From assembly GCF_004025585.1 (NCBI RefSeq), contig NZ_QTZO01000003.1:283472-347471 (forward strand): a stretch of 64,000 nt of DNA, written 5' to 3'. Below are positions 50,366 to 60,893 of this stretch, piece after piece. The position numbers and the translations under genes are program-made. The stretch is from Pseudodesulfovibrio sp. S3 (lineage in GTDB: Bacteria > Desulfobacterota > Desulfovibrionia > Desulfovibrionales > Desulfovibrionaceae). A model generated the notes under the pieces. The model was given only the letters and a program-made list of their open reading frames with translations, did not search any database and was not told the DNA's origin. Every line of letters begins with the position of its first letter. The stretch's first letter is position 1.

Positions 50366-51718
50366 ATGAATAAAGACACCACAGGACTGACCAAGAAAAA
50401 AAGCAGCAAGGGACTGCCCATCGGGCTCTTCTCCATAATCATCATCCTGGCCCTTTGCGCGGGCCTTTTCATGCTTTTCAAAGACACCACCCCCCCGATC
50501 ATAACCATAACCCCCGAAGTCGCACTGGTGGGCAAGGAGATCCCGGTAGTGGTCCGGTCGGAAGATCCCGGCAGCGGACTCAAGCTCCTGGAAATCACCG
50601 CAGTGCAGGGAGACACGCGCACCCCCCTGGCCGTCAAGACCTATCCCGGTGGCATCATGCAGGCAGAGGAGACCATTCTCCTGAGCAAGGGCCTTATCAA
50701 GGAAGGCGAATTCACCATCGAAGTCACGGCGCAAGACGCGTCCATCTACCCCTTTGGTGCCGCCGGCGTGTCCACCGCCTCCAAATCATACAACCTGGAC
50801 ATGACGCCACCCCGCATCTTTGTCCAATCCCATACAAACAACCTGAATCAGGGCGGGGCCGGATTGATGGTCTATGCCCTGAGCGAAGAGGCCTCGGAAA
50901 CCGGTATCAGAGTCGGCGAACGATTCTTCCCGGCCTATCTCCAGCCCGGAAATTCCGGGAAATTCCTCTACTACTGCATGTTCACCCACCCGTGGGATAC
51001 CAATGTCAATGATTTCAAGCCATTCATCACCGCCATGGATGGAGCCGGAAACAGTGCCAAGCAGTCCTTCAACTACCACACCAACGGACGCAGTTTCCGG
51101 CATGACCAAATCAACCTCTCCGACAACTTCATGGAACAGACCATCCCGGAATTCCAAGGGCTGGTCCCCAATGAAGGGACACCACTCGACCAGTATCTTT
51201 ACATCAACAATGAACTGCGTAAGCAGAACCGGGCCAAACTCGTGGAACTCAGCCGCCTGACCAGTCCGACCATGCTCTGGACCGGCACGTTTGCGCGACT
51301 GCCCAATGCTGCCAACCGCGCCCGCTTCGCCGATGCCCGCGACTACATGTACAAGGGCAAGAAAGTCGATTTCCAGACCCACCTTGGACTGGATCTCGCC
51401 AGCCTCAAACACGCCCCTGTGCCTGCTGGAAATGACGGTCGTATCGTATACGCCGACTTTCTGGGAATCTACGGCAATGTCGTTGTCATCGACCATGGCC
51501 TGGGGCTCCAGTCTCTCTACGCCCACCTGAGTTCCATCGCGGTTGCCTTGGACGACATGGTCGCCAAGGGTCAAACCATCGGCAACACCGGCACCACCGG
51601 ACTGGCCGGAGGCGATCATCTCCATTATGGGATCACGGTAGCCGGCATCCCCACGCAACCCATTGAATGGTGGGACAGCAGTTGGATAACCAACAACATC
51701 ACTTCCAAGATGGAATAA
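50366..51718 (+). CDS. membrane-anchored M23 (LytM) peptidoglycan endopeptidase
   Basis: A 450-residue protein with one N-terminal membrane anchor (about 18-37). Two Ig-like or beta-rich regions (40-240) precede a C-terminal LytM domain. The zinc ligands are present: H339-x3-D343 (HLGLD) and H418-x-H420 (HLHYG), plus H387 (YAHLSS). All are intact, so it should cut cross-links in the cell wall. AGGAAGGATC precedes the ATG. Ends at a strong terminator. Confidence 0.9.
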   Translation: MNKDTTGLTKKKSSKGLPIGLFSIIIILALCAGLFMLFKDTTPPIITITPEVALVGKEIPVVVRSEDPGSGLKLLEITAVQGDTRTPLAVKTYPGGIMQAEETILLSKGLIKEGEFTIEVTAQDASIYPFGAAGVSTASKSYNLDMTPPRIFVQSHTNNLNQGGAGLMVYALSEEASETGIRVGERFFPAYLQPGNSGKFLYYCMFTHPWDTNVNDFKPFITAMDGAGNSAKQSFNYHTNGRSFRHDQINLSDNFMEQTIPEFQGLVPNEGTPLDQYLYINNELRKQNRAKLVELSRLTSPTMLWTGTFARLPNAANRARFADARDYMYKGKKVDFQTHLGLDLASLKHAPVPAGNDGRIVYADFLGIYGNVVVIDHGLGLQSLYAHLSSIAVALDDMVAKGQTIGNTGTTGLAGGDHLHYGITVAGIPTQPIEWWDSSWITNNITSKME

Positions 51719-51723
51719 GAAAC

Positions 51724-51748
51724 AACCCCTGGCAACAGGGGTTTTTCT
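51724..51748 (+). terminator. intrinsic terminator of the M23 peptidase gene
   Basis: AACCCCTG (51724-51731), GCAA tetraloop, CAGGGGTT (51736-51743), then TTTC. Confidence 0.88.
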
Positions 51749-51834
51749 TTATTGTGGGGAGGCAGCAGGCATGGTTTCCCGGATCGATAATTGCACGATT
51801 TTCGCAGTGGAAAATAGTTCCCACTGGAGCACTC

Positions 51835-52374
51835 ATGCAGATCAGCAATCAGACACCCCCATTTCATTCACAGGATATTCAAAACGCCCGTGGCTTGACA
51901 CGCACCATCACACCGGAAGGCATGACCCTCGAGCCCGAAAAGACGGAAGAGGAACAACGACTCGAATCATCGTCGATCTCCTTCCAACGCGAACTGACGC
52001 CGGAAGAAGAGAGCCGGGTCCTTTTTCTCAAGAACTTGCTCGCCCAGTTACTGATCATGGCCGAAGGCCAACCCACCGAGGAACAGCGCGCACACATCCG
52101 GGACATCGAAAAGGAACTGGAAAAAATCACCGGCGTCAAAGTCCGGTCAAGCCTGTCCTCCATGACAAAGAACATGCCGGGGAAAAAAGACAAAGATGAC
52201 GATGAGAAAGAGAAAGATATCCACGGCATCGACCCCAAGGAGGCCGCTCACAGCCGACGGGCCGAGTCCGACGGTTCCGCCAACCCTGGTATGCAGATGC
52301 TGCAACGCAATATGGCCTTGCTCAAACTCTGTTCCCTTTTTGACGAAGTCGGCGGCCTGAAACCATCTTCCTGA
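51835..52374 (+). CDS. acidic helical protein, function unknown
   Basis: A 179-residue soluble protein. A central helical region (RELTPEEESRVLFLKNLLAQLL, then EEQRAHIRDIEKELEKITGV) is followed by a highly charged low-complexity segment rich in Lys, Asp and Glu (about 125-145). The start at 51835 follows GGAG by six bases; the longer frame crosses the preceding terminator. The ELTPEE start of the helix loosely recalls SprA-related proteins, without their HE metal motif. No function assigned. Confidence 0.65.
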   Translation: MQISNQTPPFHSQDIQNARGLTRTITPEGMTLEPEKTEEEQRLESSSISFQRELTPEEESRVLFLKNLLAQLLIMAEGQPTEEQRAHIRDIEKELEKITGVKVRSSLSSMTKNMPGKKDKDDDEKEKDIHGIDPKEAAHSRRAESDGSANPGMQMLQRNMALLKLCSLFDEVGGLKPSS

Positions 52375-52403
52375 ACCGCTTTTCGACCCAGTTCATGGAA
52401 CGC

Positions 52404-52435
52404 AAAAAGGCCGGATGGATAACCATCCGGCCTTT
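52404..52435. terminator. bidirectional terminator between the acidic-protein gene and lon
   Basis: A perfect 13-bp stem (52406-52418 with 52423-52435), ATAA loop; short T-runs on both strands. Confidence 0.85.
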
Positions 52436-52455
52436 CGCATTGTTATCAAGCTAGC

Positions 52456-54918
52456 CTACTGCCTCGCGGGCCGCTGGTGTTCTTCCTTGAGCAGTTCGGC
52501 CGACACGGGCGGTTCCCCGTGCTGCCGGACCCAGACGGTTTCAGGGCCGTCCTTGAGGGCCTTGTCGATGACCTCATCCATGGTCTTGACCGGAATGACT
52601 TCCAAATCCTTGAGGATGTCCTTGGGAACGTCCTTCAGATTCTTCTCGTTCTCGGCCGGAATCAGCACGGTCTTGATGAGGCCCCGATGGGCGGCCAGCA
52701 GCTTCTCGCGCAGCCCGCCGATGGGCAGGACTCGACCTCGCAGGGTAATCTCACCGGTCATGGCCAAATCATTACGCACCGGGATATTCAACAATGCGGA
52801 AATGAGCGCTGTAGTCAGGGTGATGCCTGCCGAAGGACCGTCCTTGGGCGTGGCCCCGTCAGGTACATGAATATGGATGTCCACCATCTTGTAGAAATCG
52901 GACTTCAAGCCGAGCAAATCGGACCGGGAGCGGATGTAGGAGACTGCCGCACGTGCGGACTCCTGCATGACATCACCGAGCTTGCCGGTGATCTCCACCT
53001 TGCCCTTGCCCGGCATGAGCACGACTTCCACCAGCAGCATCTCGCCGCCAAGCTGGGTCCAGGCCAGGCCGTTGCACACGCCCACCTGAGACTCCTGCTC
53101 TCGCTCGCCGTAGGAGTACTTGGTCACGCCAAGCATCTTCTGCAAGCTCTGCGTGTTGATGGAGATACTCTTTTCGCGATCATTTTCCTCAACGATCTTC
53201 ATGGCGGACTTGCGGCAAATGGACGCGAGTTCGCGTTCCAGATTACGCACGCCCGCTTCTTTGGTGTAATAGCGGACCACATCCAAAATGGAGTTTTCCG
53301 AGAGCTTCAGATTTTCCGGCTTGAGGCCGTGCTGCTTGATCTGCTTGGGCAGCAGAAAGCCCTTGGCGATCTCCACCTTCTCGGTTTCCAGATAGCCGGG
53401 CAGACGGATGATTTCCATACGATCCTGCAACGGCAACGGAATACCTTCCAGGCTGTTGGCCGTGGTAATGAAGAAAACCTTGGACAAATCGTAGTCGAGA
53501 TCAAGGTAATGATCGTTGAAAGCGTAATTCTGTTCCGGGTCTAATACTTCCAGAAGTGCGGCGGACGGGTCGCCGCGGAAGTCTGCGGACATCTTGTCCA
53601 CTTCGTCCAGACAGATGACCGGATTGTTGTGCTTCACCCGCTTCAGGGATTGGATGATCTTGCCGGGCATGGCTCCGACGTAAGTACGCCGGTGTCCGCG
53701 AATCTCTGCCTCGTCACGCACACCGCCCAGGGAAAGCCGCAGGAATTCACGGTCCATGGAACGGGCGATGGAACGGGCGATGGAGGTCTTACCGACACCG
53801 GGAGGACCGACGAAACAGAGGATGGGCCCCTTCATGGTTTCCACCAGGGCCTGCACGGCAAGGTATTCGAGGATGCGTTCCTTGGGCTTTTCCAGACCGT
53901 AATGATCCTCGTCAAGGATGATCCGGGCCTGTTTGATGTCCACATCCCTGTCGTCCTTGATATTGTCCCAAGGCAGGTCGAGTACCCAGTCGATGTAGTT
54001 GCGGACCACTGTGTACTCCGCACTGGACGACTGCATGGTCCGCATCTTCTTGATTTCCTTGCGAACCCGCGCACGATTCTCGTCGGACATGGACTTGGCG
54101 TTGAGCTGTTCTTCCAGCTCCTGCGCCTCGGCCTGGGGATCGTCTTCGCGCCCCATTTCCTTGTTTATGGCCTTGACCTGTTCGTTGAGATAATACTCGC
54201 GCTGGTTCTTCTCCATCTGATCCTTAACGCGCCCCTTGACGCGCTTTTCGATGGAGACGATCTCGATCTCGCCCAGCAAAAGCTCATAAACTCGCTCCAA
54301 TCTCCTGGACGGATCAAGCTCTTCGAGGATCTCCTGCTTGCGGGAAAAGTCGATTTTGAGATGCGGCATGATCTGATCAGCCAGCTGCCCGGGTTCCTTG
54401 ATGGTGGACATGGCCAGAATGGCTTCGGGGGCCACCTTTTTGTTGACCTTGCCGAACTCGTCCAGGGACTCGTGGACCGCACGCAACAATGCCTTGGCCT
54501 CAGCAGTCGCCTCCTTGGATTCTTCCAGGGGCAGGAACCTGGCCTTTGGATAATCACCCTCTTCATCGGTGTAGGCGATCATGTCGTGCTCCGGGTCCCA
54601 GGAGGCGCGGGAAACACCTTCAAACAACACCTTTATGGTGCCGTCGGGCAGCCGAAGCATTTGCAGAATCTTGCTGACCGTGCCCACCCTGTAGAGATCA
54701 TCAGCTTCAGGATGCTCTTTTTCAGGGGTCTTCTGGGTGACCAGGAATATCTGTTTCCCAAAGTCGGCAACAGCCGTCTCTATGGCCTTGATGGAGGCCT
54801 CGCGTCCCACAAACAGCGGAACGATGGATTTCGGAAACATGACCACTTCCCGCAAGGACATCATGGGGAGGGTCACGGTTTCAGGGGATTTCTTGCCGTC
54901 AAAAGCAAAGGTCGGCAT
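52456..54918 (-). CDS. lon: ATP-dependent protease Lon
   Basis: An 820-residue Lon protease. N-terminal substrate domain ([24 protein letters not shown]), coiled linker, AAA module with GPPGVGKT near 365 and DEVDKM, and C-terminal protease with the catalytic Ser in [10 protein letters not shown] and Lys in [11 protein letters not shown]. The start at 54918 is set by GGAGG nine bases upstream. It stands about 110 bases downstream of clpX and has a 15-base dyad in its upstream region. Confidence 0.97.
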   Translation of the reverse strand: MPTFAFDGKKSPETVTLPMMSLREVVMFPKSIVPLFVGREASIKAIETAVADFGKQIFLVTQKTPEKEHPEADDLYRVGTVSKILQMLRLPDGTIKVLFEGVSRASWDPEHDMIAYTDEEGDYPKARFLPLEESKEATAEAKALLRAVHESLDEFGKVNKKVAPEAILAMSTIKEPGQLADQIMPHLKIDFSRKQEILEELDPSRRLERVYELLLGEIEIVSIEKRVKGRVKDQMEKNQREYYLNEQVKAINKEMGREDDPQAEAQELEEQLNAKSMSDENRARVRKEIKKMRTMQSSSAEYTVVRNYIDWVLDLPWDNIKDDRDVDIKQARIILDEDHYGLEKPKERILEYLAVQALVETMKGPILCFVGPPGVGKTSIARSIARSMDREFLRLSLGGVRDEAEIRGHRRTYVGAMPGKIIQSLKRVKHNNPVICLDEVDKMSADFRGDPSAALLEVLDPEQNYAFNDHYLDLDYDLSKVFFITTANSLEGIPLPLQDRMEIIRLPGYLETEKVEIAKGFLLPKQIKQHGLKPENLKLSENSILDVVRYYTKEAGVRNLERELASICRKSAMKIVEENDREKSISINTQSLQKMLGVTKYSYGEREQESQVGVCNGLAWTQLGGEMLLVEVVLMPGKGKVEITGKLGDVMQESARAAVSYIRSRSDLLGLKSDFYKMVDIHIHVPDGATPKDGPSAGITLTTALISALLNIPVRNDLAMTGEITLRGRVLPIGGLREKLLAAHRGLIKTVLIPAENEKNLKDVPKDILKDLEVIPVKTMDEVIDKALKDGPETVWVRQHGEPPVSAELLKEEHQRPARQ

Positions 54919-54951
54919 GCATTCCTCCGAGGGTTGTATATATGGCGACAC

Positions 54952-54966
54952 TCTCGTTTAACGAGA
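54952..54966. repeat. 15-base inverted repeat upstream of lon
   Basis: TCTCGTT-T-AACGAGA, perfect over seven base pairs with a single central base, 33 bases before the lon ATG. Its position fits an operator or a mRNA leader hairpin; it is not a CIRCE element. Confidence 0.45.
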
Positions 54967-55029
54967 ATGATTGCCTTCGATGCAAATGAAGTAAGACCCG
55001 CTTGCGACTTGTCAATCCGTCGACAGTCC

Positions 55030-56283
<1,254 letters not shown>

Positions 56284-56288
56284 GGTTC

Positions 56289-56897
56289 TTAACCTTTGCT
56301 GCTTTCGTCCACGTCCGCTCTGGACTTCATGACCTTGTCGATAAGGCCGTATTTCCGAGCCTCTTCGGACGACATGAAATAATCACGTTCCGTGTCATCG
56401 TGAATCTTTGTCAATTTCTGGCCCGTATGGTTGGCCAGAATCGTATTCAGTTCCTCTTTCTGCCGCAGGATTTCCTTGGCATGAATACTGATGTCCGTTG
56501 CCTGCCCCTGCGTGCCGCCCAGGGGTTGATGAATCATGATCCGGCTGTGCGGCAATGCGTACCGCATTCCCTTCTCGCCTGCGGCGAGCAGGAGCGATCC
56601 CATGCTGGCGGCCTGCCCCATGCACAGCGTGGCAACGGGAGAGGAAATATATTGCATGGTATCGTAAATGGCCATGCCCGCAGTCACCACGCCACCCGGC
56701 GAATTGATGTACATGTATATTTCTTTTTCCGGGTCTTCCGACTCAAGGAAAAGGAGCTGAGCACAGATGAGACTCGCAACATGATCGTCGATGGCGCTGC
56801 CGAGCAGGATGATCCTGTCTTTAAGAAGTCTGGAATAAATATCGTACGCACGTTCAGTGCGACCGGTTGTTTCAATGACCATCGGGATGGTGACCAT
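56289..56897 (-). CDS. clpP: ATP-dependent Clp protease proteolytic subunit ClpP
   Basis: A 202-residue serine protease. Catalytic S99 ([11 protein letters not shown]) and H123 (IMIHQPLGG) are in place; the N-terminal segment [25 protein letters not shown] is typical. AAGGAGACGTTC precedes the ATG. It serves both ClpX (next gene) and ClpA (28 kb). Confidence 0.97.
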   Translation of the reverse strand: MVTIPMVIETTGRTERAYDIYSRLLKDRIILLGSAIDDHVASLICAQLLFLESEDPEKEIYMYINSPGGVVTAGMAIYDTMQYISSPVATLCMGQAASMGSLLLAAGEKGMRYALPHSRIMIHQPLGGTQGQATDISIHAKEILRQKEELNTILANHTGQKLTKIHDDTERDYFMSSEEARKYGLIDKVMKSRADVDESSKG

Positions 56898-57110
56898 GAA
56901 CGTCTCCTTGAAGGCTCTTTAGCTGTTTATCGGATATCGGGAGGAAAACGTTAGTCCTCATACACACGTAAAACAGCGCTCAACATACGTATCCACTCAG
57001 TTTTACGTCATTCAGTATGAGATATTTCCCCAGGAAGGACAAGGGGAAACTTACTCGCCGCGCATGGAACCAAATAGGTATTGATAAAGCGAGGTCAAGA
57101 CCGAAAGAGC

Positions 57111-57144
57111 AAAAAAAAGGCGGTCCGGACGAATTCGGACCGCC
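57111..57144 (-). terminator. intrinsic terminator of tig
   Basis: GGCGGTCCG (57119-57127) pairs with CGGACCGCC (57136-57144); the minus-strand exit is eight T. It separates tig from clpP transcription. Confidence 0.88.
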
Positions 57145-57169
57145 ATCAAACAAGCATGGGTTCGGAAGG

Positions 57170-58660
57170 CTATTTTTCTTCGGCCCAAAACGCATCGGCG
57201 CGTTCCTGAAGCTTGGCCAGGGAGTAGCTCTTGGCCGTGGATTCCTTGATGCCGAGGTTGGTCACGGCCCATTCAACGGCCTCTGCCTTATCCTCGAACG
57301 TCTTGGTTTCACCCTTGTCGACAGGGGCCGCATCAGCAGCTGCCTTTTTCGGGGTTTCCTTGCCTTCAGACGGAGGAGCGATCAGCTTGACTTCGGCAGC
57401 ATCATATATGAGCTCGGAAGCCTTGTCGCACAACAGACGATCCTTGAGCGGCACGATAAGGTTGTTGTCCTCATAGTATTTCTTGAGTTCGTGCAGGGGC
57501 TGACGGGTCTGCATGGCCATCTGGGTCAGAGTGGATTCGATCTCTTCGGGAGAGATTTCCAAACCTTCCTCGGCAGCAACTGCCAGCAGGAATATTTCGG
57601 ATTTGACAGTGGACTCTGCTTCGGCACGGAAGCCGGAGCGCAATTCCTCGGGAGTCTTGCCCAAGGACTGGAAGCCCTTGCCCTGACGGTCGAGCCGGTA
57701 CTCGAGATCCTGGAGCAGGCGATCGATACGATCCTCGACCATGGAAGGCGGCAGCGGAAACTCCTCAATGCCTTCAATAATGGAATTGATCAACTGGCTT
57801 TGCGCAGTGGACTTGTTCATCTGCTTGCGCTGAGAAGCATAAGACTCACGGATACCGGTCCGCATGGTTTCAACGTCCTTGAATCCGGCCTTCTGGGCCA
57901 CGGAGTCGCTCATCTTGGGCGTAATACGCTCCTTGACGGCATGCAGCTTGGCTTTCATGGTCACAGTCTGACCGGCCAGCTTCTCGTTGATGAAGTCAGC
58001 GGGGAACGTGATGTCCGTCTCACCGGATTCGCCGGTGGTCAGGGTCTTGATCATGGCTTCAAACTCGGGCAGTGCCTGATTCTCGCCCAGGACCAGGTCG
58101 AAATTCTCGGCCTGGATGCCCTCGACGATCTTGTCGCCCTGATAGGCACCAAAACTCACGGAAGCGACTTCGCCCGTCTTGGGAGGGCGTACGTCTTCAA
58201 TGACTTTGACTTCAGCGTTGTTGGCCAGGATGCGGGACTCCACTTCGGTCACCTCGGCATCGGAAACCACGACATCCACTTCCTCGACCGGCAATCCCTT
58301 GTAGTTGGGCATATCGAGCTTCGGCGCCACTTCAAATTCAATTGAATACGCAAAATCCTCGTCACGGACCAATTCCTTGGCATCTACATCGATGCGGGAC
58401 ATGGGCTGCATGGAAAGACCGCTCATGATCTCGTTGATCTGATAGTTGATCAGATCGGTCGTGGCTTCGCCGTAAATCTGTTTGCGAAATTTGGATTCGA
58501 CTACAGTGGACGGCACCTTGCCCTTGCGGAATCCCTTGACGTCAGCCTGCATACGGTACAGGGCGATGGCTGCGGAAATGGCGGCATTGGCCTCTTCGGC
58601 AGGGACTTCGACCGTGATCTTCCGTCTCACCGGGGAAAGTTCTTCAACATTGTATTCCAT
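57170..58660 (-). CDS. tig: trigger factor with a C-terminal extension
   Basis: A 496-residue ribosome-bound chaperone and peptidyl-prolyl isomerase. The ribosome-binding loop GFRKGKVP is near residues 44-51, the FKBP-like domain spans about 155-245, and the helical C-terminal arms extend to about 430. The last 67 residues form an additional Ala/Lys/Glu linker and a small helical end (KAEAVEWAVTNLGIKESTAK, then LAKLQERADAFW) not present in standard trigger factors of about 430 residues. ATG at 58660 is placed by GGAGGATACATTCC; the longer frame would run into the tRNA gene. Confidence 0.95.
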   Translation of the reverse strand: MEYNVEELSPVRRKITVEVPAEEANAAISAAIALYRMQADVKGFRKGKVPSTVVESKFRKQIYGEATTDLINYQINEIMSGLSMQPMSRIDVDAKELVRDEDFAYSIEFEVAPKLDMPNYKGLPVEEVDVVVSDAEVTEVESRILANNAEVKVIEDVRPPKTGEVASVSFGAYQGDKIVEGIQAENFDLVLGENQALPEFEAMIKTLTTGESGETDITFPADFINEKLAGQTVTMKAKLHAVKERITPKMSDSVAQKAGFKDVETMRTGIRESYASQRKQMNKSTAQSQLINSIIEGIEEFPLPPSMVEDRIDRLLQDLEYRLDRQGKGFQSLGKTPEELRSGFRAEAESTVKSEIFLLAVAAEEGLEISPEEIESTLTQMAMQTRQPLHELKKYYEDNNLIVPLKDRLLCDKASELIYDAAEVKLIAPPSEGKETPKKAAADAAPVDKGETKTFEDKAEAVEWAVTNLGIKESTAKSYSLAKLQERADAFWAEEK

Positions 58661-58711
58661 GGAATGTATCCTCCTCAAGACGCCTATGCAGGCGCGTAAT
58701 ATGGCACTTTG

Positions 58712-58796
58712 TGGTGCGGGCGGAGGGACTCGAACCCCCAAACCATGAGGTACCAGATCCTAAATCTGGCGCGTTTACCAATTCCGCCACGCCCGC
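58712..58796 (-). tRNA. tRNA-Leu (anticodon UAG)
   Basis: An 85-base gene. The acceptor stem GCGGGCG/CGCCCGC closes perfectly and CCA is encoded at the 3' end (58714-58712). The anticodon loop is TTTAGGA (TAG), the class II long variable arm is present, and the T-loop reads GGTTCGAGTCC. It lies 52 bases upstream of tig. No direct repeat of its 3' end or integrase was seen nearby. Confidence 0.97.
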
Positions 58797-58867
58797 AAAA
58801 AGAACGTGCTTATTAAGCAAGCTCCTACAGATATGTCAACCTAAAGGGGCCTTCAGAACCTGGAAAT

Positions 58868-60247
58868 CTACAAACTTTCAGGGTCCGTCGACATCCTGTC
58901 GGCAATTTTGCGCAATTTGACCATGAGATCCTGTACATTCGCGGCCAGCACATAGACGACTTGTTCATGGCCTATTCCGCCGGGATCACCCACCGCCTGG
59001 ACCGTTTCCGGAGCCGGATGGTTCTTGAACAGCTCAAAGGCCCCCCACGCCTCCAGGCCCCCTTCTTCCTCATGGATGTATTCGGGTTTGGCATCCCTGT
59101 TTATCCAGCCGACCTCAACACCGGTCTCCACCAGGGCCTGCCGAAGCGCTTCCCCCGCCCCCAACGTCATGGCGCAACTCACGTCAGGACGCAACCTGCG
59201 CGCGGAGAGCAACATGGAGGCAGTCTGCACCGAAGCGCCAAATTCGGGATAACCGACCACCGCCACCTGATTCCGCGCCGTGGTGATGAATCCGCCGGAG
59301 AATCCCGCCACATCGGCAATGGTATCGGCAAACGGCACGGCTACGGCCACATTGGCCCGGCCTCGCGGCAACATGGACCGCAAGCCGGGAGTGGAGGCCA
59401 ACCGCCTGCCCAGATCGTCCACCTCGTTCAATACGCCGGCCCTGGCCCGCTCCTTGATCCAGGGTGCAAGGTGATTTGGCGGCCCCCCACCCTCGCCGAG
59501 CTGATACCCGGCGCGCAACGCCATATTCAGGTACTCCTGGGCTCGCAGTATGGCCGCCCCCAGATCAAGCCCATGTCCGAGTCCGGTCGCTATGGCAGCC
59601 GAAAGCGTGCATCCTGTACCGTGAGTCCACTCGGTCTTCACTCGCGGCTGCATGAAAGGAATCGGATCTTTCCCAGGCGTCACGAACCAATCGGTAACGG
59701 CGTACGACTCGAAATGCCCCCCTTTCAGGAGCACGGCCTTGGGCCCCATTTTCAAAAGCAGCTTAGCGGCCAGAAACATATCGTCACGGCTCTTGATCTT
59801 GACCCCGGTGAATAATTCTGCTTCGGGCACGTTGGGAGTAAGTATATCGGCCAACGGGAACATCAAGTCGACCATGGCCTCCACGGCATCATCCTGCAGC
59901 AACTTGGCTCCGGAGGTGGCCACGCAAACGGGATCGACCACCAACGGAAACGTCTTTTCCGCCAACATGGGAGCGATCGCTTCGATGGTGGATGCAGAGA
60001 ACAGCATCCCGGTCTTGGCCGCATCCACCGAGATATCATCGAGAACCGCCTTGAGCTGCTTGGCAACAAACGGGGCTGTAGGGGCATTGATTCCGGTCAC
60101 GGCCCTGGTGTTCTGCGCGGTCAGAGCCGTGATGACAGTGGCGCCATACCCCCCAAGCATGGTGATGGTCTTGAGGTCGGCCTGAATACCGGCCCCGCCG
60201 CCGGAATCAGAACCGGCAATGGTCAGAATGCAAGGGAGTCGGTCCAT
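58868..60247 (-). CDS. thiDN: ThiD-ThiN fusion: HMP(-P) kinase / thiamine-phosphate synthase
   Basis: A 459-residue two-domain enzyme. Residues 1-265 are ThiD (LTIAGSDSGGGAGIQADLKT at 8-27 and WTHGTGCTLSAAIA near 208), which phosphorylates the pyrimidine moiety. Residues about 280-455 match ThiN (RSMLPRGRANVAVAVP, VVGYPEFGASVQTASMLL, GGIGHEQVVYVLA), a thiamine-phosphate synthase unrelated to ThiE and best known from archaea. Fusion allows two steps of thiamine synthesis in one protein. GGAGG precedes the ATG and follows a terminator T-run by only a few bases. No TPP riboswitch is visible. Confidence 0.88.
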   Translation of the reverse strand: MDRLPCILTIAGSDSGGGAGIQADLKTITMLGGYGATVITALTAQNTRAVTGINAPTAPFVAKQLKAVLDDISVDAAKTGMLFSASTIEAIAPMLAEKTFPLVVDPVCVATSGAKLLQDDAVEAMVDLMFPLADILTPNVPEAELFTGVKIKSRDDMFLAAKLLLKMGPKAVLLKGGHFESYAVTDWFVTPGKDPIPFMQPRVKTEWTHGTGCTLSAAIATGLGHGLDLGAAILRAQEYLNMALRAGYQLGEGGGPPNHLAPWIKERARAGVLNEVDDLGRRLASTPGLRSMLPRGRANVAVAVPFADTIADVAGFSGGFITTARNQVAVVGYPEFGASVQTASMLLSARRLRPDVSCAMTLGAGEALRQALVETGVEVGWINRDAKPEYIHEEEGGLEAWGAFELFKNHPAPETVQAVGDPGGIGHEQVVYVLAANVQDLMVKLRKIADRMSTDPESL

Positions 60248-60259
60248 GGTTCAGCCTCC

Positions 60260-60305
60260 AAAAAAAACGATCGTCGGCAGGGGCATATCCTCCAACCGAC
60301 AATCG
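60260..60305 (-). terminator. intrinsic terminator just upstream of thiDN
   Basis: On the minus strand CGATTGTCGG (60305-60296) pairs with CCGACGATCG (60277-60268), ten pairs with one G-U, followed by eight T. It ends the unknown gene at 60341 and lies only 12 bases before the thiDN ATG. Confidence 0.8.
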
Positions 60306-60340
60306 CATATACAACAAGGAGAAGGCCATAAGGCCCACAA

Positions 60341-60769
60341 TCAACCGCAAGACAGCTTGACGTAATCTTCGACGGAAACACCGTTCCACGCCTTGCTGAC
60401 CCAGTAGGCCGTGGCCCATATCATCAGAGCGGTAGCCTGGAGATCCGTCAGCCTTCGCAGCTTGACTTCAAGGTTGCTTTTGCTGGCACCGTGCTGAATG
60501 TGCACGCTATGCTCATCGCAAGCTTCTTCAACCCGAAGCTGGAGATAAGCCTGCTTGGATTGGTTGGGCAGAAGCTTTACCTCCTTGTGCGACTCAAGGA
60601 TGGTCTTCAATTCGGCTACGGAAAAATCACTGGAAACATTGCGAATTGACTTGAAAAAGACATCTACTGCCCAAGGCAGAATGAATTCGGCTCCAGCGCT
60701 CTTGGTCTTAAAATAGTCCTTGAGCCACTTTTCCTGATCTTGGGTAATCCTTGCAGCGACCTGGGGCAT
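60341..60769 (-). CDS. conserved protein, function unknown
   Basis: A 142-residue helical protein (ITQDQEKWLKDYFKTKSAGAEFILPWAVDVFF onward). The C-terminal third (EVKLRRLTDLQATALMIWATAYWVSKAWNG) could be partly membrane-associated or form a tight helix bundle. The start region loosely resembles a ribbon-helix-helix DNA-binding start, but the fold is not assured. ATG at 60769 has GAGGAGACGGT upstream. It lies downstream of the MerR-like gene on the same strand and ends at a terminator. Confidence 0.65.
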   Translation of the reverse strand: MPQVAARITQDQEKWLKDYFKTKSAGAEFILPWAVDVFFKSIRNVSSDFSVAELKTILESHKEVKLLPNQSKQAYLQLRVEEACDEHSVHIQHGASKSNLEVKLRRLTDLQATALMIWATAYWVSKAWNGVSVEDYVKLSCG

Positions 60770-60893
60770 ACCGTCTCCTCCAAATGAACCAACGAAACTT
60801 ACCATCTGTGGGATATTTAGCAGTTGTTATATATGCGAAACAATCAAATGAATCAAGAGTTTTTCTAGATTAAAGTTATATCAATCTTAGAGA

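Noticed and set aside
54919..55029. CIRCE element or classical heat-shock promoter before lon
   Set aside because: No TTAGCACTC-N9-GAGTGCTAA dyad and no convincing sigma-32 -35/-10 pair.
58680..58867. Integration site at the tRNA-Leu gene
   Set aside because: No integrase nearby and no repeat of the tRNA 3' end elsewhere in the window.
60248..60340. TPP riboswitch in front of thiDN
   Set aside because: Neither the CTGAGA core nor the conserved 3' thi-box segment is present; the hairpin there is a plain terminator.
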